Of a stretch of 5,747 bases of DNA, positions 1-5,747 are shown piece after piece. The notes under the pieces were generated by a model. The model ran no database searches, was not told where the DNA came from, and worked only from the letters and a program-made list of their open reading frames with translations. This DNA is from Clostridiales bacterium. Lineage in GTDB: Bacteria > Bacillota > Clostridia > Christensenellales > Aristaeellaceae. A program made the translations under genes and the position numbers. How positions within the stretch are numbered: the stretch's first letter is position 1; every line of letters begins with the position of its first letter. Location: NCBI GenBank assembly GCA_004557805.1, contig SFFS01000162.1, positions 1 to 5,747 on the forward strand, in the 5' to 3' direction.

Positions 1-1
1 T

Positions 2-409
2 TACCGCTTGCTCTCCACGTGGGTGTGCATCATGCTCACGGTGCGTATGATTATCGCTCCGGGCATCGGCTCGGCCCTTTATAGTAATGTCTTGCAGTAC
101 CGACAGCAGTATTACACTACGCGCTATGCCCACGACCGCGACCGCACTACGACCGACATCGCCAACCGCTACGACCAAACCTCACGCGGTCTGCAAGCGC
201 AGGGGCGCAGCGGCACGGAGGCTGAAGTGATGGCCGCCATGTCGACCAAAGGCGAAGTGCAGGTGCAAGCCACCATTTCGGCCATTAAGGAGATGGCCGG
301 CTGGACGGTCTACGGCTGCCTGGCCTGCAGCGCCCTCGTATTGCTCGCCCGATGGCCCAAGCGCGACATCTCGCACGATACCAAAGAGGGCTACCTGCGC
401 CTGAAGTAA
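2..409 (+). CDS. MFS transporter, EmrB/QacA (DHA2)-like, C-terminal fragment
   Basis: This is the last 135 codons of a gene whose 5' end lies left of the window; the frame is open from base 2. It starts in a membrane helix (TWVCIMLTVRMIIAPGIGSAL), continues into a long polar loop rich in Arg, Gln and Tyr (LQYRQQYYTTRYAHDRDR), and ends with a last helix (GWTVYGCLACSALVLLARW) and a short basic cytoplasmic tail. A helix, long extracytoplasmic loop with R-x-Q-x-x-Y, then final helix matches the helix 13 to 14 end of 14-helix drug:proton antiporters of the EmrB/QacA type. The family is known for proton-driven efflux at the inner membrane; the substrate here cannot be told. C-ending codons and a following gene without a Shine-Dalgarno sequence suggest Bacteroidota. 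An AraC-type regulator starts 28 bases downstream, a common pairing for efflux genes. The broad class is fairly sure, the subfamily less so. Confidence 0.65.
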   Translation, partial: YRLLSTWVCIMLTVRMIIAPGIGSALYSNVLQYRQQYYTTRYAHDRDRTTTDIANRYDQTSRGLQAQGRSGTEAEVMAAMSTKGEVQVQATISAIKEMAGWTVYGCLACSALVLLARWPKRDISHDTKEGYLRLK

Positions 410-437
410 GCTCCACCTCTACAAACATTCTCTCGAC

Positions 438-1337
438 ATGGCCCAGAAACAACGACTCGCCGACTTCGACAAGAGACTTCATGCAGCCAACATGGTCTGC
501 ACGCTCCACCGCGAGCAGAACGACTTTCCGCCCTCCTTCTACGGCGACTTGCTTTTGCAGCACTTCTGCATCATTGTGTGCCACAGCGGCTCCTTCCGTT
601 TTGTATGTAATGGCGAGGAACACCACGCCGAGGCCGAGCAAACGGTGTTTCTCTCCAAAGGCTGCCGCTTCCACATCTCTGAGCGCAACTCGAAATGCCT
701 CTATTCGCTGGTGCTCTACCGCACCGACTACATTCGCGACATTCTGGGCACCACCATCCTCGGCATGCGCTTCTACGAGATCAAGTACCCCATGGACTGC
801 CGCGTTTGGCACACGTGCCAGGAGGCAGAAATCACCCACTATATTTCCCTGCTCTCGACCTTCTCCAACCGCACGCGCAGCGAGTTTGCCAACAACGAAA
901 AGACGCTGCTGCACGATGGGCAGACGTTCGAAATCGACGGCATTCGGATCGAATGCTTCCTCGTTCCCGGTCATACGTGGGGACACATGGTTTATCTCGT
1001 CGATGAGAAATATCTCTTCACCGGCGATACGATCTGGTTCGGCGCGGACGGCGGATACAGCTTCATTTCTACGCTGGCGGAGGATAACAGACTGGCCGTC
1101 CGGTCGCTGGCCGCGCTGGAGGAGAAGCTGAAACAGCGGGGGCTGTCCCCGCTGTTCATCACGGGACATACCGGCTGGACGGACAATTTTGAATTTGCCT
1201 TCACCCATAAGGACAGGCTCTGCTCGCCCTTCAGCAGGCGCGTTCATGACCCGTCGGCGCCATACGACGCATATGACGAATCGGACGACACGCAGGAGCG
1301 GGCGAAGAGCGGCTTTCTGAAGGAGGTGGGCAAATGA
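438..1337 (+). CDS. Chimeric ORF: AraC-type sensor N-terminus joined to MBL-fold hydrolase C-terminus
   Basis: One 299-residue frame holds two unrelated pieces. Residues 1 to about 155 resemble the cupin-like ligand-sensing domain of Bacteroidota AraC-type regulators (for example LLQHFCIIVCHSGSFRF, then HTCQEAEITHYISLLSTF), but the C-terminal double helix-turn-helix of that family is absent. Residues from about 158 resemble the C-terminal half of a metallo-beta-lactamase-fold hydrolase: PGHTWGH (177-183), FTGDTIWFG with Asp197, and ITGHTGW with His244 are the later metal ligands. The first metal motif, HxHxDH, is missing because the N-terminal half is not there. As it stands the product should neither bind DNA nor have a full metal site. 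The start ATG at 438 has no ribosome binding site, as is usual in Bacteroidota, while the 3' end carries a strong one for the next gene. The stop overlaps the next start (ATGA, 1334-1337). Most likely a chimeric join of two organisms; a real fusion is less likely. Confidence 0.75.
   Translation: MAQKQRLADFDKRLHAANMVCTLHREQNDFPPSFYGDLLLQHFCIIVCHSGSFRFVCNGEEHHAEAEQTVFLSKGCRFHISERNSKCLYSLVLYRTDYIRDILGTTILGMRFYEIKYPMDCRVWHTCQEAEITHYISLLSTFSNRTRSEFANNEKTLLHDGQTFEIDGIRIECFLVPGHTWGHMVYLVDEKYLFTGDTIWFGADGGYSFISTLAEDNRLAVRSLAALEEKLKQRGLSPLFITGHTGWTDNFEFAFTHKDRLCSPFSRRVHDPSAPYDAYDESDDTQERAKSGFLKEVGK
880..920. other. Probable chimeric breakpoint (Bacteroidota to Firmicutes)
   Basis: Codon use changes abruptly here in the 438-1337 frame. 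Before it, all the Gly codons I read are GGC and I find no GCG (Ala) or CGG (Arg); after it GGG appears at 918-920, CGG at about 946 and GCG from about 1045, and all three are frequent in every later gene. The protein similarity switches from AraC sensor to MBL fold over the same stretch. The exact base cannot be fixed by eye because the local sequence (ctgctg repeats) suits both sides. No insertion sequence end, direct repeat or integrase is visible at the join. Confidence 0.7.
1320..1327 (+). promoter_or_regulatory. Strong Shine-Dalgarno for the 1334 gene
   Basis: AAGGAGGT lies 6 bases before the ATG at 1334, inside the end of the MBL remnant. It is close to the full anti-16S complement, fixes the start of the next gene, and points to a Firmicute, in contrast to the bare start at 438. 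Confidence 0.85.
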
Positions 1338-2038
1338 AGGACAACGAGCTGAAATTTGATCGCAGCTGCCACGTGCTCTATTCAAAGCCGTGCAAAAGGC
1401 TGATGCAGGAAAAAATCGCCCTTCACTATCCGCCGGAGCGGCGGGAAGCGGTGTGGGAGCGGGTACAGCGGCAATATGCGGATTTCCTTTCCGACTGGCG
1501 CACTGACCTGGGCGGGAAGAAAAATTTCCATAACGGCCCCGGCGGGAATTACGACTGCGTTGCGCTGATGGCGTATTACGTGGTCTGCAAAGAGGTTACA
1601 AGCCTTGCCGAAATTGAAGAAATGGAAGGGAACCTGTTCCTGCCCAGCTTCCGCAAGCTGTCGAAATTCGTGAACTGCAACAGGCCTCTTTTCAAGAAGC
1701 TGATGTACCGCGCGTTTCTGAACGCGAAAAAGCAGTGCGACAAATGGGGCGATTTCAAGATGGATGTCGCGCCTTTTTCAGCGGATAAACCGATCTATTA
1801 TGAATTTACCGAATGCCCCACGGCGGAGTTTGCAAAGGCGCACGGCCTGCTGGAGGTCATGCCGGCGCTGTGCAACCCTGATTTTGAGGGCATGGAGCTC
1901 ATCCATGCGCGGCTGGTGCGGAAAACCACCTGCGCGAACGGCTGCCGGTGCGATTATACGATCTGCGGCGATCAGGATCCGTATCTGAAGGAGCATCCCG
2001 AATATCGGGACGAGGCGGGGTACAGGCGGAACCGTTAA
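1334..2038 (+). CDS. ATC hydrolase-like family protein (copy 1)
   Basis: A soluble 234-residue protein of the family named after L-2-amino-thiazoline-4-carboxylic acid hydrolase, an enzyme that opens the thiazoline ring to S-carbamoyl-cysteine in some pseudomonads. Most family members have no tested function, so that reaction should not be assumed. No signal peptide or membrane helix is visible. The N-terminal half is charged and helical; the C-terminal part carries the family signature: FTECP with Cys161, PALCNPD with Cys180 and Asp183, and CANGCRCDYTI with Cys200, Cys204, Cys206 and Asp207. The Cys161 to Cys180 spacing of 19 recurs in both later copies. The start is set by the strong ribosome binding site and by the ATGA overlap with the MBL remnant, implying translational coupling. 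A 35-base gap separates it from copy 2; unlike copies 2 and 3 it has no membrane partner directly behind it. Confidence 0.7.
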   Translation: MKDNELKFDRSCHVLYSKPCKRLMQEKIALHYPPERREAVWERVQRQYADFLSDWRTDLGGKKNFHNGPGGNYDCVALMAYYVVCKEVTSLAEIEEMEGNLFLPSFRKLSKFVNCNRPLFKKLMYRAFLNAKKQCDKWGDFKMDVAPFSADKPIYYEFTECPTAEFAKAHGLLEVMPALCNPDFEGMELIHARLVRKTTCANGCRCDYTICGDQDPYLKEHPEYRDEAGYRRNR

Positions 2039-2073
2039 CACGCCGGGAGCGGCTGGGGCAAAGAGGGAACACG

Positions 2074-2682
2074 ATGAAAACGAGCTACATTGCCAGGGAT
2101 TTTCTCAGGGATGTGAAGAAGCGTTTCCCTGAGAAATCAGCCGCGCTGGGCGCGGCGTTTGAAAAGCGTCTGAGCGAACTGCGCGCGGAAAACGCCGGAG
2201 AGTCCAAAAAAAAGCGGCGGCACCTGGAAAGCCAGATCATGCCGGGAATCGCGGCCTATGAGACGCTGCAGGCGGCGACGCCCAGGGCGGAGGCGCTGGA
2301 AACCGTTCACGGCTATGTGGAACGGCGGGCATGGAAGCTGAGAAGGATTTTCCTCCGGCTGATGCGCATTCCGGGGCTGTACCGCCGCGTGCCGGGGATC
2401 TTTGCAAAGCAGACGCCGAGGCTGTTTGGGGAAACCGCGGGCTTTGCCGCCCGGGAATACCAGACGGACGGCGGCGTATGGCGCATCGACATGATCCGAT
2501 GCCCGTATCACGACGCGTGCGTGCGATACGGCTGTCCGGAGCTGTGCCACTGCTTTTGCGACAGCGACGATATAACGTACGACGGCCTGCACCCGAAGCT
2601 TCTCTGGCACAGAACGAAAACCCTGGGCCGCGGCGGCGATTGCTGCGATTTCAGCCTGAAGATTGGAGAGGAAAAAGAATGA
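2074..2682 (+). CDS. ATC hydrolase-like family protein (copy 2)
   Basis: A 202-residue, very basic and probably cytoplasmic protein. I chose ATG 2074, behind AGAGGG at 2062-2067, over the longer frame from 1948, which would overlap copy 1. The first 60 residues are a charged helix (KKKRRHLESQIMPG). The C-terminal signature has the family spacing: IRCPYHDAC (Cys143, Cys149), GCPELCHCFCDSD (Cys154, Cys158, Cys160, Cys162, Asp165) and GRGGDCCDF (Cys190, Cys191, Asp192). It has more Cys in the middle block than copies 1 and 3, so a metal-binding or redox role is possible; that is inference. The end overlaps the next start by four bases (ATGA, 2679-2682), so this protein and the membrane protein behind it are probably made together. 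Family placement rests on the signature and on the two neighbouring homologs. Confidence 0.65.
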   Translation: MKTSYIARDFLRDVKKRFPEKSAALGAAFEKRLSELRAENAGESKKKRRHLESQIMPGIAAYETLQAATPRAEALETVHGYVERRAWKLRRIFLRLMRIPGLYRRVPGIFAKQTPRLFGETAGFAAREYQTDGGVWRIDMIRCPYHDACVRYGCPELCHCFCDSDDITYDGLHPKLLWHRTKTLGRGGDCCDFSLKIGEEKE

Positions 2683-3404
2683 AGGAAACGAAAGCGAGAC
2701 GCGAGCTGCTGCTCGGCGCTGCGGGCTGTCTGCTTTTTATCATCGGCGATTTTCTTTATGCCGCTGTCGGGCGGAACCAGAGCGCGGATATGATCGGCCT
2801 GATGAAGGTCGCCTATCTCGATATGGCGGTCTGGCGCATGGCGGCGAGCATCGTCTGCGGCGCAGCGGGAACGGCGCTGTATTACGTGGGCTTTCACCGG
2901 ATGCACAAGCTTCTCGCGCTGCATTTGCGCGCGCCTGCGCAGCGGAAGTGGGTTGATGGTTTCCGCTTCGCCTATCTGACCGGAACGGTCTGCTGGGCGT
3001 ACGTACACGCCATGTTTATGAACACTGCGCTGGTTTTCAAGTTTGTCTTTGAAAAATACGGAGACATGCAGCAGGCGGCGGAGATCGCCAACCGCATCTT
3101 CTATTGCAACGCAGGGCCCGTCGTGGCCGCGTTCCTCCTGGGCGACGGAATTCTTTCTCTCGTCATGGTCGTGATGATCTGGAAGCGTATGCTTCCGCTG
3201 AAAAATACGGCGCAGCGCGTTTTCGCCACGCTGTGCAATCCGCTCTTCTGCGCTGGAATCATCGGAAACCTTACGACGCTGCTGCCCTGGCCGCTGAATC
3301 AGATCGATAACGGCTCGGAATCGCTGGGGCATCTGCTCGTGCTGGCGCTGGGGCTGATCTTGCTGAGGGAAATGAAAATAACGGGCGAACTGGAAAGCGC
3401 ATGA
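2679..3404 (+). CDS. Multi-pass membrane protein, DUF6796-like (paralog 1)
   Basis: A 241-residue integral membrane protein of unknown function. The start at 2679 has GGAGAGG seven bases upstream and an ATGA overlap with copy 2. I see about six hydrophobic segments, near residues 9-29, 50-72, 95-120, 145-168, 183-204 and 216-230. The first contains Gly23-Asp24 (FIIGDFLY), a charged residue inside a helix that also occurs in the later paralog (Gly35-Asp36). A second shared feature is Tyr-x-Gly-x-x-Arg (YVGFHR, residues 69-74), 47 residues after the Asp. A His in helix 3 (AYVHAMF) and Asp156 in helix 4 (LLGDGIL) are further buried polar residues. I believe this is the DUF6796 type from memory only. 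Its pairing with a Cys-rich soluble protein is repeated downstream, suggesting that the two act together at the membrane. Confidence 0.6.
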   Translation: MKETKARRELLLGAAGCLLFIIGDFLYAAVGRNQSADMIGLMKVAYLDMAVWRMAASIVCGAAGTALYYVGFHRMHKLLALHLRAPAQRKWVDGFRFAYLTGTVCWAYVHAMFMNTALVFKFVFEKYGDMQQAAEIANRIFYCNAGPVVAAFLLGDGILSLVMVVMIWKRMLPLKNTAQRVFATLCNPLFCAGIIGNLTTLLPWPLNQIDNGSESLGHLLVLALGLILLREMKITGELESA

Positions 3405-3410
3405 AGGAGG
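3404..3410 (+). promoter_or_regulatory. Strong Shine-Dalgarno for the 3418 gene
   Basis: AAGGAGG begins on the last base of the preceding stop codon and ends seven bases before the ATG at 3418. It decides that start and suggests that the second module can be initiated independently of the first. Confidence 0.85.
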
Positions 3411-3417
3411 AACCGCT

Positions 3418-4062
3418 ATGAAATATCTGGGAATGCCCATGGGGATGTGGGCGCTGTTTGCAAAATCGTTTCGGAAGCAGCTGAGAGACGTATTCGGTTA
3501 CGACGCGGAAGCCGCGAAGATTATCACGGAAAAGGCGAAGCGCAAATACGGGGAAATCATCCGGGGCCTGCCCGAGTTCGAAAAGGCGGATCGCTTTCGG
3601 ATGAACATCGTCAACTGCGCCATGCTGGGCGCGTTCGTCCTGTCGATGCCCAAATGCCCGGATGTGGAGTGGCTGACGGAATACTACGCGAAGGCCATGA
3701 TGACCCGGCCCATGCGCTGGTTCTGCTGCAAGAGCGGCAAGAAAAAATTCACCGAAAAGGACATTGCAGGCATGAAGGCGACCGCCGCGCTGCGCGCCGC
3801 CGACCGCAACCCGTATTCATGGAATATGGATTTTTATGAATATCCGGACGGCAGCGGATACGAGGGACGGTTTACGAAGTGCGGAATCTGCACGCTGATG
3901 AAGCGGCTGGGGCTTTACGACCTCACGCCCGCGCTGTGCCGCCTGGATTACACCATGAGCGAAGCGGGCGGCGCGACGGAGTTCGTCCGCGCGTATACGC
4001 TCGCTTCCGGCGGCCCCTATTGCGACTGCGGATACAAAAAGAAGGCGAGGGAACAACAATGA
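3418..4062 (+). CDS. ATC hydrolase-like family protein (copy 3)
   Basis: A 214-residue soluble protein and, to my eye, the most typical family member of the three. The N-terminus (residues 1-50) is a helical region with FRKQLRDVFGYDAEAAKII. The middle has WFCCKSGKKKF (Cys103, Cys104). The C-terminal signature is complete: FTKCGICTLMKRLGLYDLTP (Cys155, Cys158), ALCRLDYTM (Cys174, Asp177) and ASGGPYCDCGYKKK (Gly198, Gly199, Cys202, Asp203, Cys204). The ring-opening activity known from the pseudomonad namesake cannot be assumed for this branch. The stop overlaps the start of the second membrane paralog (ATGA, 4059-4062), exactly as copy 2 overlaps the first, so the gene order looks like a duplicated two-gene unit that has since diverged. 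The start is supported by the AAGGAGG seven bases upstream. Confidence 0.75.
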   Translation: MKYLGMPMGMWALFAKSFRKQLRDVFGYDAEAAKIITEKAKRKYGEIIRGLPEFEKADRFRMNIVNCAMLGAFVLSMPKCPDVEWLTEYYAKAMMTRPMRWFCCKSGKKKFTEKDIAGMKATAALRAADRNPYSWNMDFYEYPDGSGYEGRFTKCGICTLMKRLGLYDLTPALCRLDYTMSEAGGATEFVRAYTLASGGPYCDCGYKKKAREQQ

Positions 4063-4769
4063 AGGATTTTAATGATATCGGCGTTTCACGCCGGATCGCC
4101 TGGCCGCGCGTTTTGCATCTGTTCCGCATCGGCCTGTTTGGTGCGCTGCTCTCTTTCGTGGGGGATATGATCCTTGGCTGGGGCGTTGAGGACGAGACGC
4201 TGACGGGGATTGCGCGGATGCTTTCGGCGTATACCTCCACATCGGACGGCGGCATCTTTGCCGCGGCGATGCTCGGACTTTTCGGGATAACGATCGAGGG
4301 ACTGAGTTATTTTGGAGTTTATCGTCTGATCGTCGAACGCGCGCCGGAGCTTGCCCACCGCTTCCGCGCGGGCATTTTCGGCTATGTAAGCTTCGGAGGC
4401 TGCGGCTTCCATGTGCCGGTGTGTGCGATGGTTTTCCTTGCAAAGCACGGGCTGGCGGACGAGCTGATCGGAAAATACGCCGCGTATTTCCTTCTCCCGG
4501 CGCTTGCGCTGTTCTGGGTGTTCTTTATCGTGCTGGAAGCCGCGCAGATCAAAGCGTTTGCCAGGGGCCTTACGCCCTATCCGAAGCGGTGCTGGGTCTT
4601 TTCCCTGCCCGTCGGAATGGCGGCGGCGATGCTTCTGAACGCGTTTGGAAACCGGCCGTGGGTCAATGCGATCTGCTGCGCGTGGATCAGCGTGGGAAAC
4701 CTGTGGATGTTCGGCGGGCTGCTGGCGGCGGCGAAAACGGCGCGTAAAGGAGGCGAGGCAGGACGATGA
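4059..4769 (+). CDS. Multi-pass membrane protein, DUF6796-like (paralog 2)
   Basis: A 236-residue integral membrane protein, related to the one at 2679-3404 although overall identity looks low. Its hydrophobic segments lie near residues 20-42, 64-90, 103-127, 138-160, 179-197 and 203-225. Shared marks are Gly35-Asp36 in the first helix (FVGDMIL), Tyr-x-Gly-x-x-Arg at 84-89 (YFGVYR), and a His in helix 3 (GCGFHVPVC). The spacing from the Asp to the Gly of the second motif is 50 residues, against 47 in paralog 1. I start it at ATG 4059, which overlaps the stop of copy 3 and has GCGAGGG eight bases upstream, not at earlier in-frame starts that lie within copy 3. Its own stop overlaps the start of the small membrane protein (ATGA, 4766-4769). 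The function is unknown; transport, or anchoring of the soluble partner, are guesses. Confidence 0.6.
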   Translation: MKDFNDIGVSRRIAWPRVLHLFRIGLFGALLSFVGDMILGWGVEDETLTGIARMLSAYTSTSDGGIFAAAMLGLFGITIEGLSYFGVYRLIVERAPELAHRFRAGIFGYVSFGGCGFHVPVCAMVFLAKHGLADELIGKYAAYFLLPALALFWVFFIVLEAAQIKAFARGLTPYPKRCWVFSLPVGMAAAMLLNAFGNRPWVNAICCAWISVGNLWMFGGLLAAAKTARKGGEAGR

Positions 4770-5260
4770 GGTGGCTGATTCCGATAGGGTTTTACTTTTT
4801 CTATTGGGGCGTGTGCTTCCTCTGCACCGGCACGGATCAGAAAAACCTGGCCGGGCTGCGCTCCTATCCGCAGGATGTGCAGGATTGCGTGCGGAAAAAC
4901 GCGCGGCTTGCGGGACGCGTTCCGAAGGAGAAATCCATGCCCGCCATTCTGGCGGGCAATCTGCTGCTCTTTACCGTCGTGTTTTCCGCGATTGGGCTGG
5001 CCTTCCGCGGCGCGCTGGGGCTGAACGGCTATTGGCCGGCGTTCTGGTATTTTCTTGCGTTTGGAGAGGGGCTTGGGCTGTTTGATCTCGTGGTGATCGA
5101 TCTGCTCTGGTGGCGCAGCGCAAAGCGCGTTCGCTTTTCGTTCCTGCCGGAAAAGGAACGCTATCAGAACCCTGAAAAGCACGTCGGTTCCTTTGTGCGT
5201 GGAATTCCGCTGTTTGCCGCTGTCGCGGCGCTGACCGCCGGGATCGTTACGGCGCTCTGA
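4766..5260 (+). CDS. Small integral membrane protein, function unknown
   Basis: A 164-residue protein with four hydrophobic segments near residues 4-20, 59-81, 89-115 and 144-163. Between the first and second is a soluble loop with RSYPQDVQDCVRKN, and between the third and fourth a loop with LLWWRSAKRVRFSF. Glu101 and Asp107 sit in or near the third helix (FGEGLGLFDLVVIDLLWW). Proteins of this look are sometimes labelled ABC transporter permease, but there is no ATPase in the window and I see no permease motif, so I do not adopt that name. AAAGGAGG at 4746-4753 is a possible ribosome binding site with long spacing (12 bases), and the ATGA overlap makes coupling likely. It is the last gene of the operon, with the terminator about 30 bases behind its stop. 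Confidence 0.6.
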   Translation: MRWLIPIGFYFFYWGVCFLCTGTDQKNLAGLRSYPQDVQDCVRKNARLAGRVPKEKSMPAILAGNLLLFTVVFSAIGLAFRGALGLNGYWPAFWYFLAFGEGLGLFDLVVIDLLWWRSAKRVRFSFLPEKERYQNPEKHVGSFVRGIPLFAAVAALTAGIVTAL

Positions 5261-5290
5261 CGGAGGAATCGCTTCTATTTCCGAAAATAA

Positions 5291-5334
5291 GACAGCCGCT
5301 CCGGTTTGCGTGCCGGGGCGGCCGTCTCGTTTTT
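5291..5334. terminator. Stem-loop, probable bidirectional Rho-independent terminator
   Basis: Bases 5291-5304 pair with 5313-5326 over 14 positions, with one G-U and one A-C mismatch on the plus-strand transcript and an 8-base loop. The plus strand continues with TCGTTTTT (T run 5330-5334). Read from the minus strand, the stem is followed by TTATTTTC (complement of 5283-5290). It lies between the convergent genes ending at 5260 and 5342, so it can end both transcripts. Confidence 0.8.
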
Positions 5335-5341
5335 GCCAGGG

Positions 5342-5747
5342 TTATTTCAGGTGCTTATCCATCCAGGAGAGGATTTCCGCCATGCGCGAGGTGCGGTTGT
5401 CCGGCTTGCCGGAGCGGGAAAGCTCGTGGTTTTCGCCCTTGAACAGGCACATCTCGCTCTCCACACCGTGGTATTTGAGGGCGGAGAACATCTGGAAGCC
5501 CTCGGTCAGCGGGCAGTTGTAGTCCTCCAGCGAGTGGATGAACAGGGTGGGAGTGACAGCGTCGCAGGCATACTTGAGAGGCGCGTGATCCCACAGCTTC
5601 CACACGTCATCCCAGGGCGTTGCCTGGAACTGCTCGGCGTCAAAGGTATAGCCGATGCAGGAGTTGCCAAAGTCACTGATGGGGTTGCAGAAGGACCGCT
5701 GGGAAACCGCAGCGGCAAACCGGTCAGTATTGCCGATGATCCAGTTG
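5342..5747 (-). CDS. S9-family serine peptidase, C-terminal fragment
   Basis: The last 134 codons of a minus-strand gene cut by the right edge; the frame stays open to base 5747 and ends with TAA at 5344-5342. It reads as the alpha/beta-hydrolase end of prolyl oligopeptidase or acylaminoacyl-peptidase-type enzymes, which cleave short peptides. The visible start (NWIIGNTDRFAAAVSQRS) is the stretch that in this family follows the GxSxGG nucleophile, so the catalytic Ser should lie just outside. The catalytic Asp is probably in HSLEDYNCP (codon 5524-5522) and the catalytic His in GENHELSRSGKP (codon 5428-5426). FQMFSALKYHGVESEM and the closing WMDKHLK are also typical. It faces the operon and is probably unrelated to its function. 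An internal GTG at 5605 is not the start, because homology continues upstream of it. Confidence 0.85.
   Translation of the reverse strand, partial: NWIIGNTDRFAAAVSQRSFCNPISDFGNSCIGYTFDAEQFQATPWDDVWKLWDHAPLKYACDAVTPTLFIHSLEDYNCPLTEGFQMFSALKYHGVESEMCLFKGENHELSRSGKPDNRTSRMAEILSWMDKHLK

Noticed and set aside
352..1131. Plus-strand open frame of 259 codons overlapping the fusion ORF in another frame
   Set aside because: Very rich in Ser, Thr, Arg and Pro with no motif, and it conflicts with the frame carrying both the AraC-type and MBL similarities.
285..1385. Long minus-strand open frame (366 codons) across the fusion ORF and the start of copy 1
   Set aside because: It spans the compositional join and lies antisense to better supported genes; its translation is rich in Arg, Ala and Val with no family motif, as expected of a shadow frame in GC-rich DNA.
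1948..2073. Longer N-terminus for the second hydrolase-like gene, from 1948
   Set aside because: It would overlap copy 1 by 91 bases and the extra residues look random; ATG 2074 has a ribosome binding site.
2508..3440. Minus-strand open frame of 310 codons opposite the first membrane protein
   Set aside because: Antisense to a gene with a clear ribosome binding site, membrane helices and ATGA coupling; the product is Arg/His/Gln-rich without recognisable domains.
5336..5350. Possible second foreign join near the start of the peptidase region
   Set aside because: Convergent genes with a shared terminator are normal, and the codon use of the peptidase fragment does not differ clearly enough to call a break.
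1..5747. CRISPR array, tRNA or insertion sequence
   Set aside because: I saw no regularly spaced repeats, no tRNA cloverleaf and no transposase motifs or terminal inverted repeats on either strand.

Overview
The window reads as gut-type anaerobe DNA in two unlike parts. Bases 1 to about 900 look like Bacteroidota (Prevotella/Bacteroides-like): the 3' end of an EmrB/QacA-type drug-efflux transporter, then the start of an AraC-type regulator with no Shine-Dalgarno sequence. From about 920 onward the DNA looks like a high-GC Clostridia/Oscillospirales-type Firmicute: strong AAGGAGG-type ribosome binding sites, start/stop overlaps of the form ATGA, and heavy use of GCG and CGG codons. The two parts meet inside one open reading frame (438-1337), which joins an AraC-type sensor N-terminus to a metallo-beta-lactamase (MBL) C-terminus. 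Both partners lack essential halves: the regulator has no helix-turn-helix and the hydrolase no HxHxDH motif. An assembly or amplification chimera is the simplest explanation, with a true recombination as the alternative.

The Firmicute part is a tightly packed plus-strand operon. After the MBL remnant come three diverged Cys-rich proteins of the L-2-amino-thiazoline-4-carboxylic acid (ATC) hydrolase-like family (1334-2038, 2074-2682, 3418-4062), two related multi-pass membrane proteins of DUF6796-like appearance (2679-3404, 4059-4769), and a small four-helix membrane protein (4766-5260). The last two hydrolase-like genes are each followed, with a 4-base ATGA overlap, by one of the two membrane paralogs, so the operon contains a repeated two-gene module (soluble Cys-rich protein plus membrane protein). 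The three soluble proteins share an exact 19-residue Cys-to-Cys spacing and a terminal Cys-Asp motif although the rest of their sequence has diverged strongly. The biochemical role of this arrangement is not known to me; it is the best candidate here for an undescribed system.

The operon ends at a stem-loop with T-rich flanks on both sides (5291-5334), which probably serves as a bidirectional terminator. On the minus strand, facing it, is the C-terminal part of an S9-family (prolyl oligopeptidase/acylaminoacyl-peptidase) serine peptidase, cut by the right edge of the window. I see no tRNA, rRNA, CRISPR array or insertion sequence.
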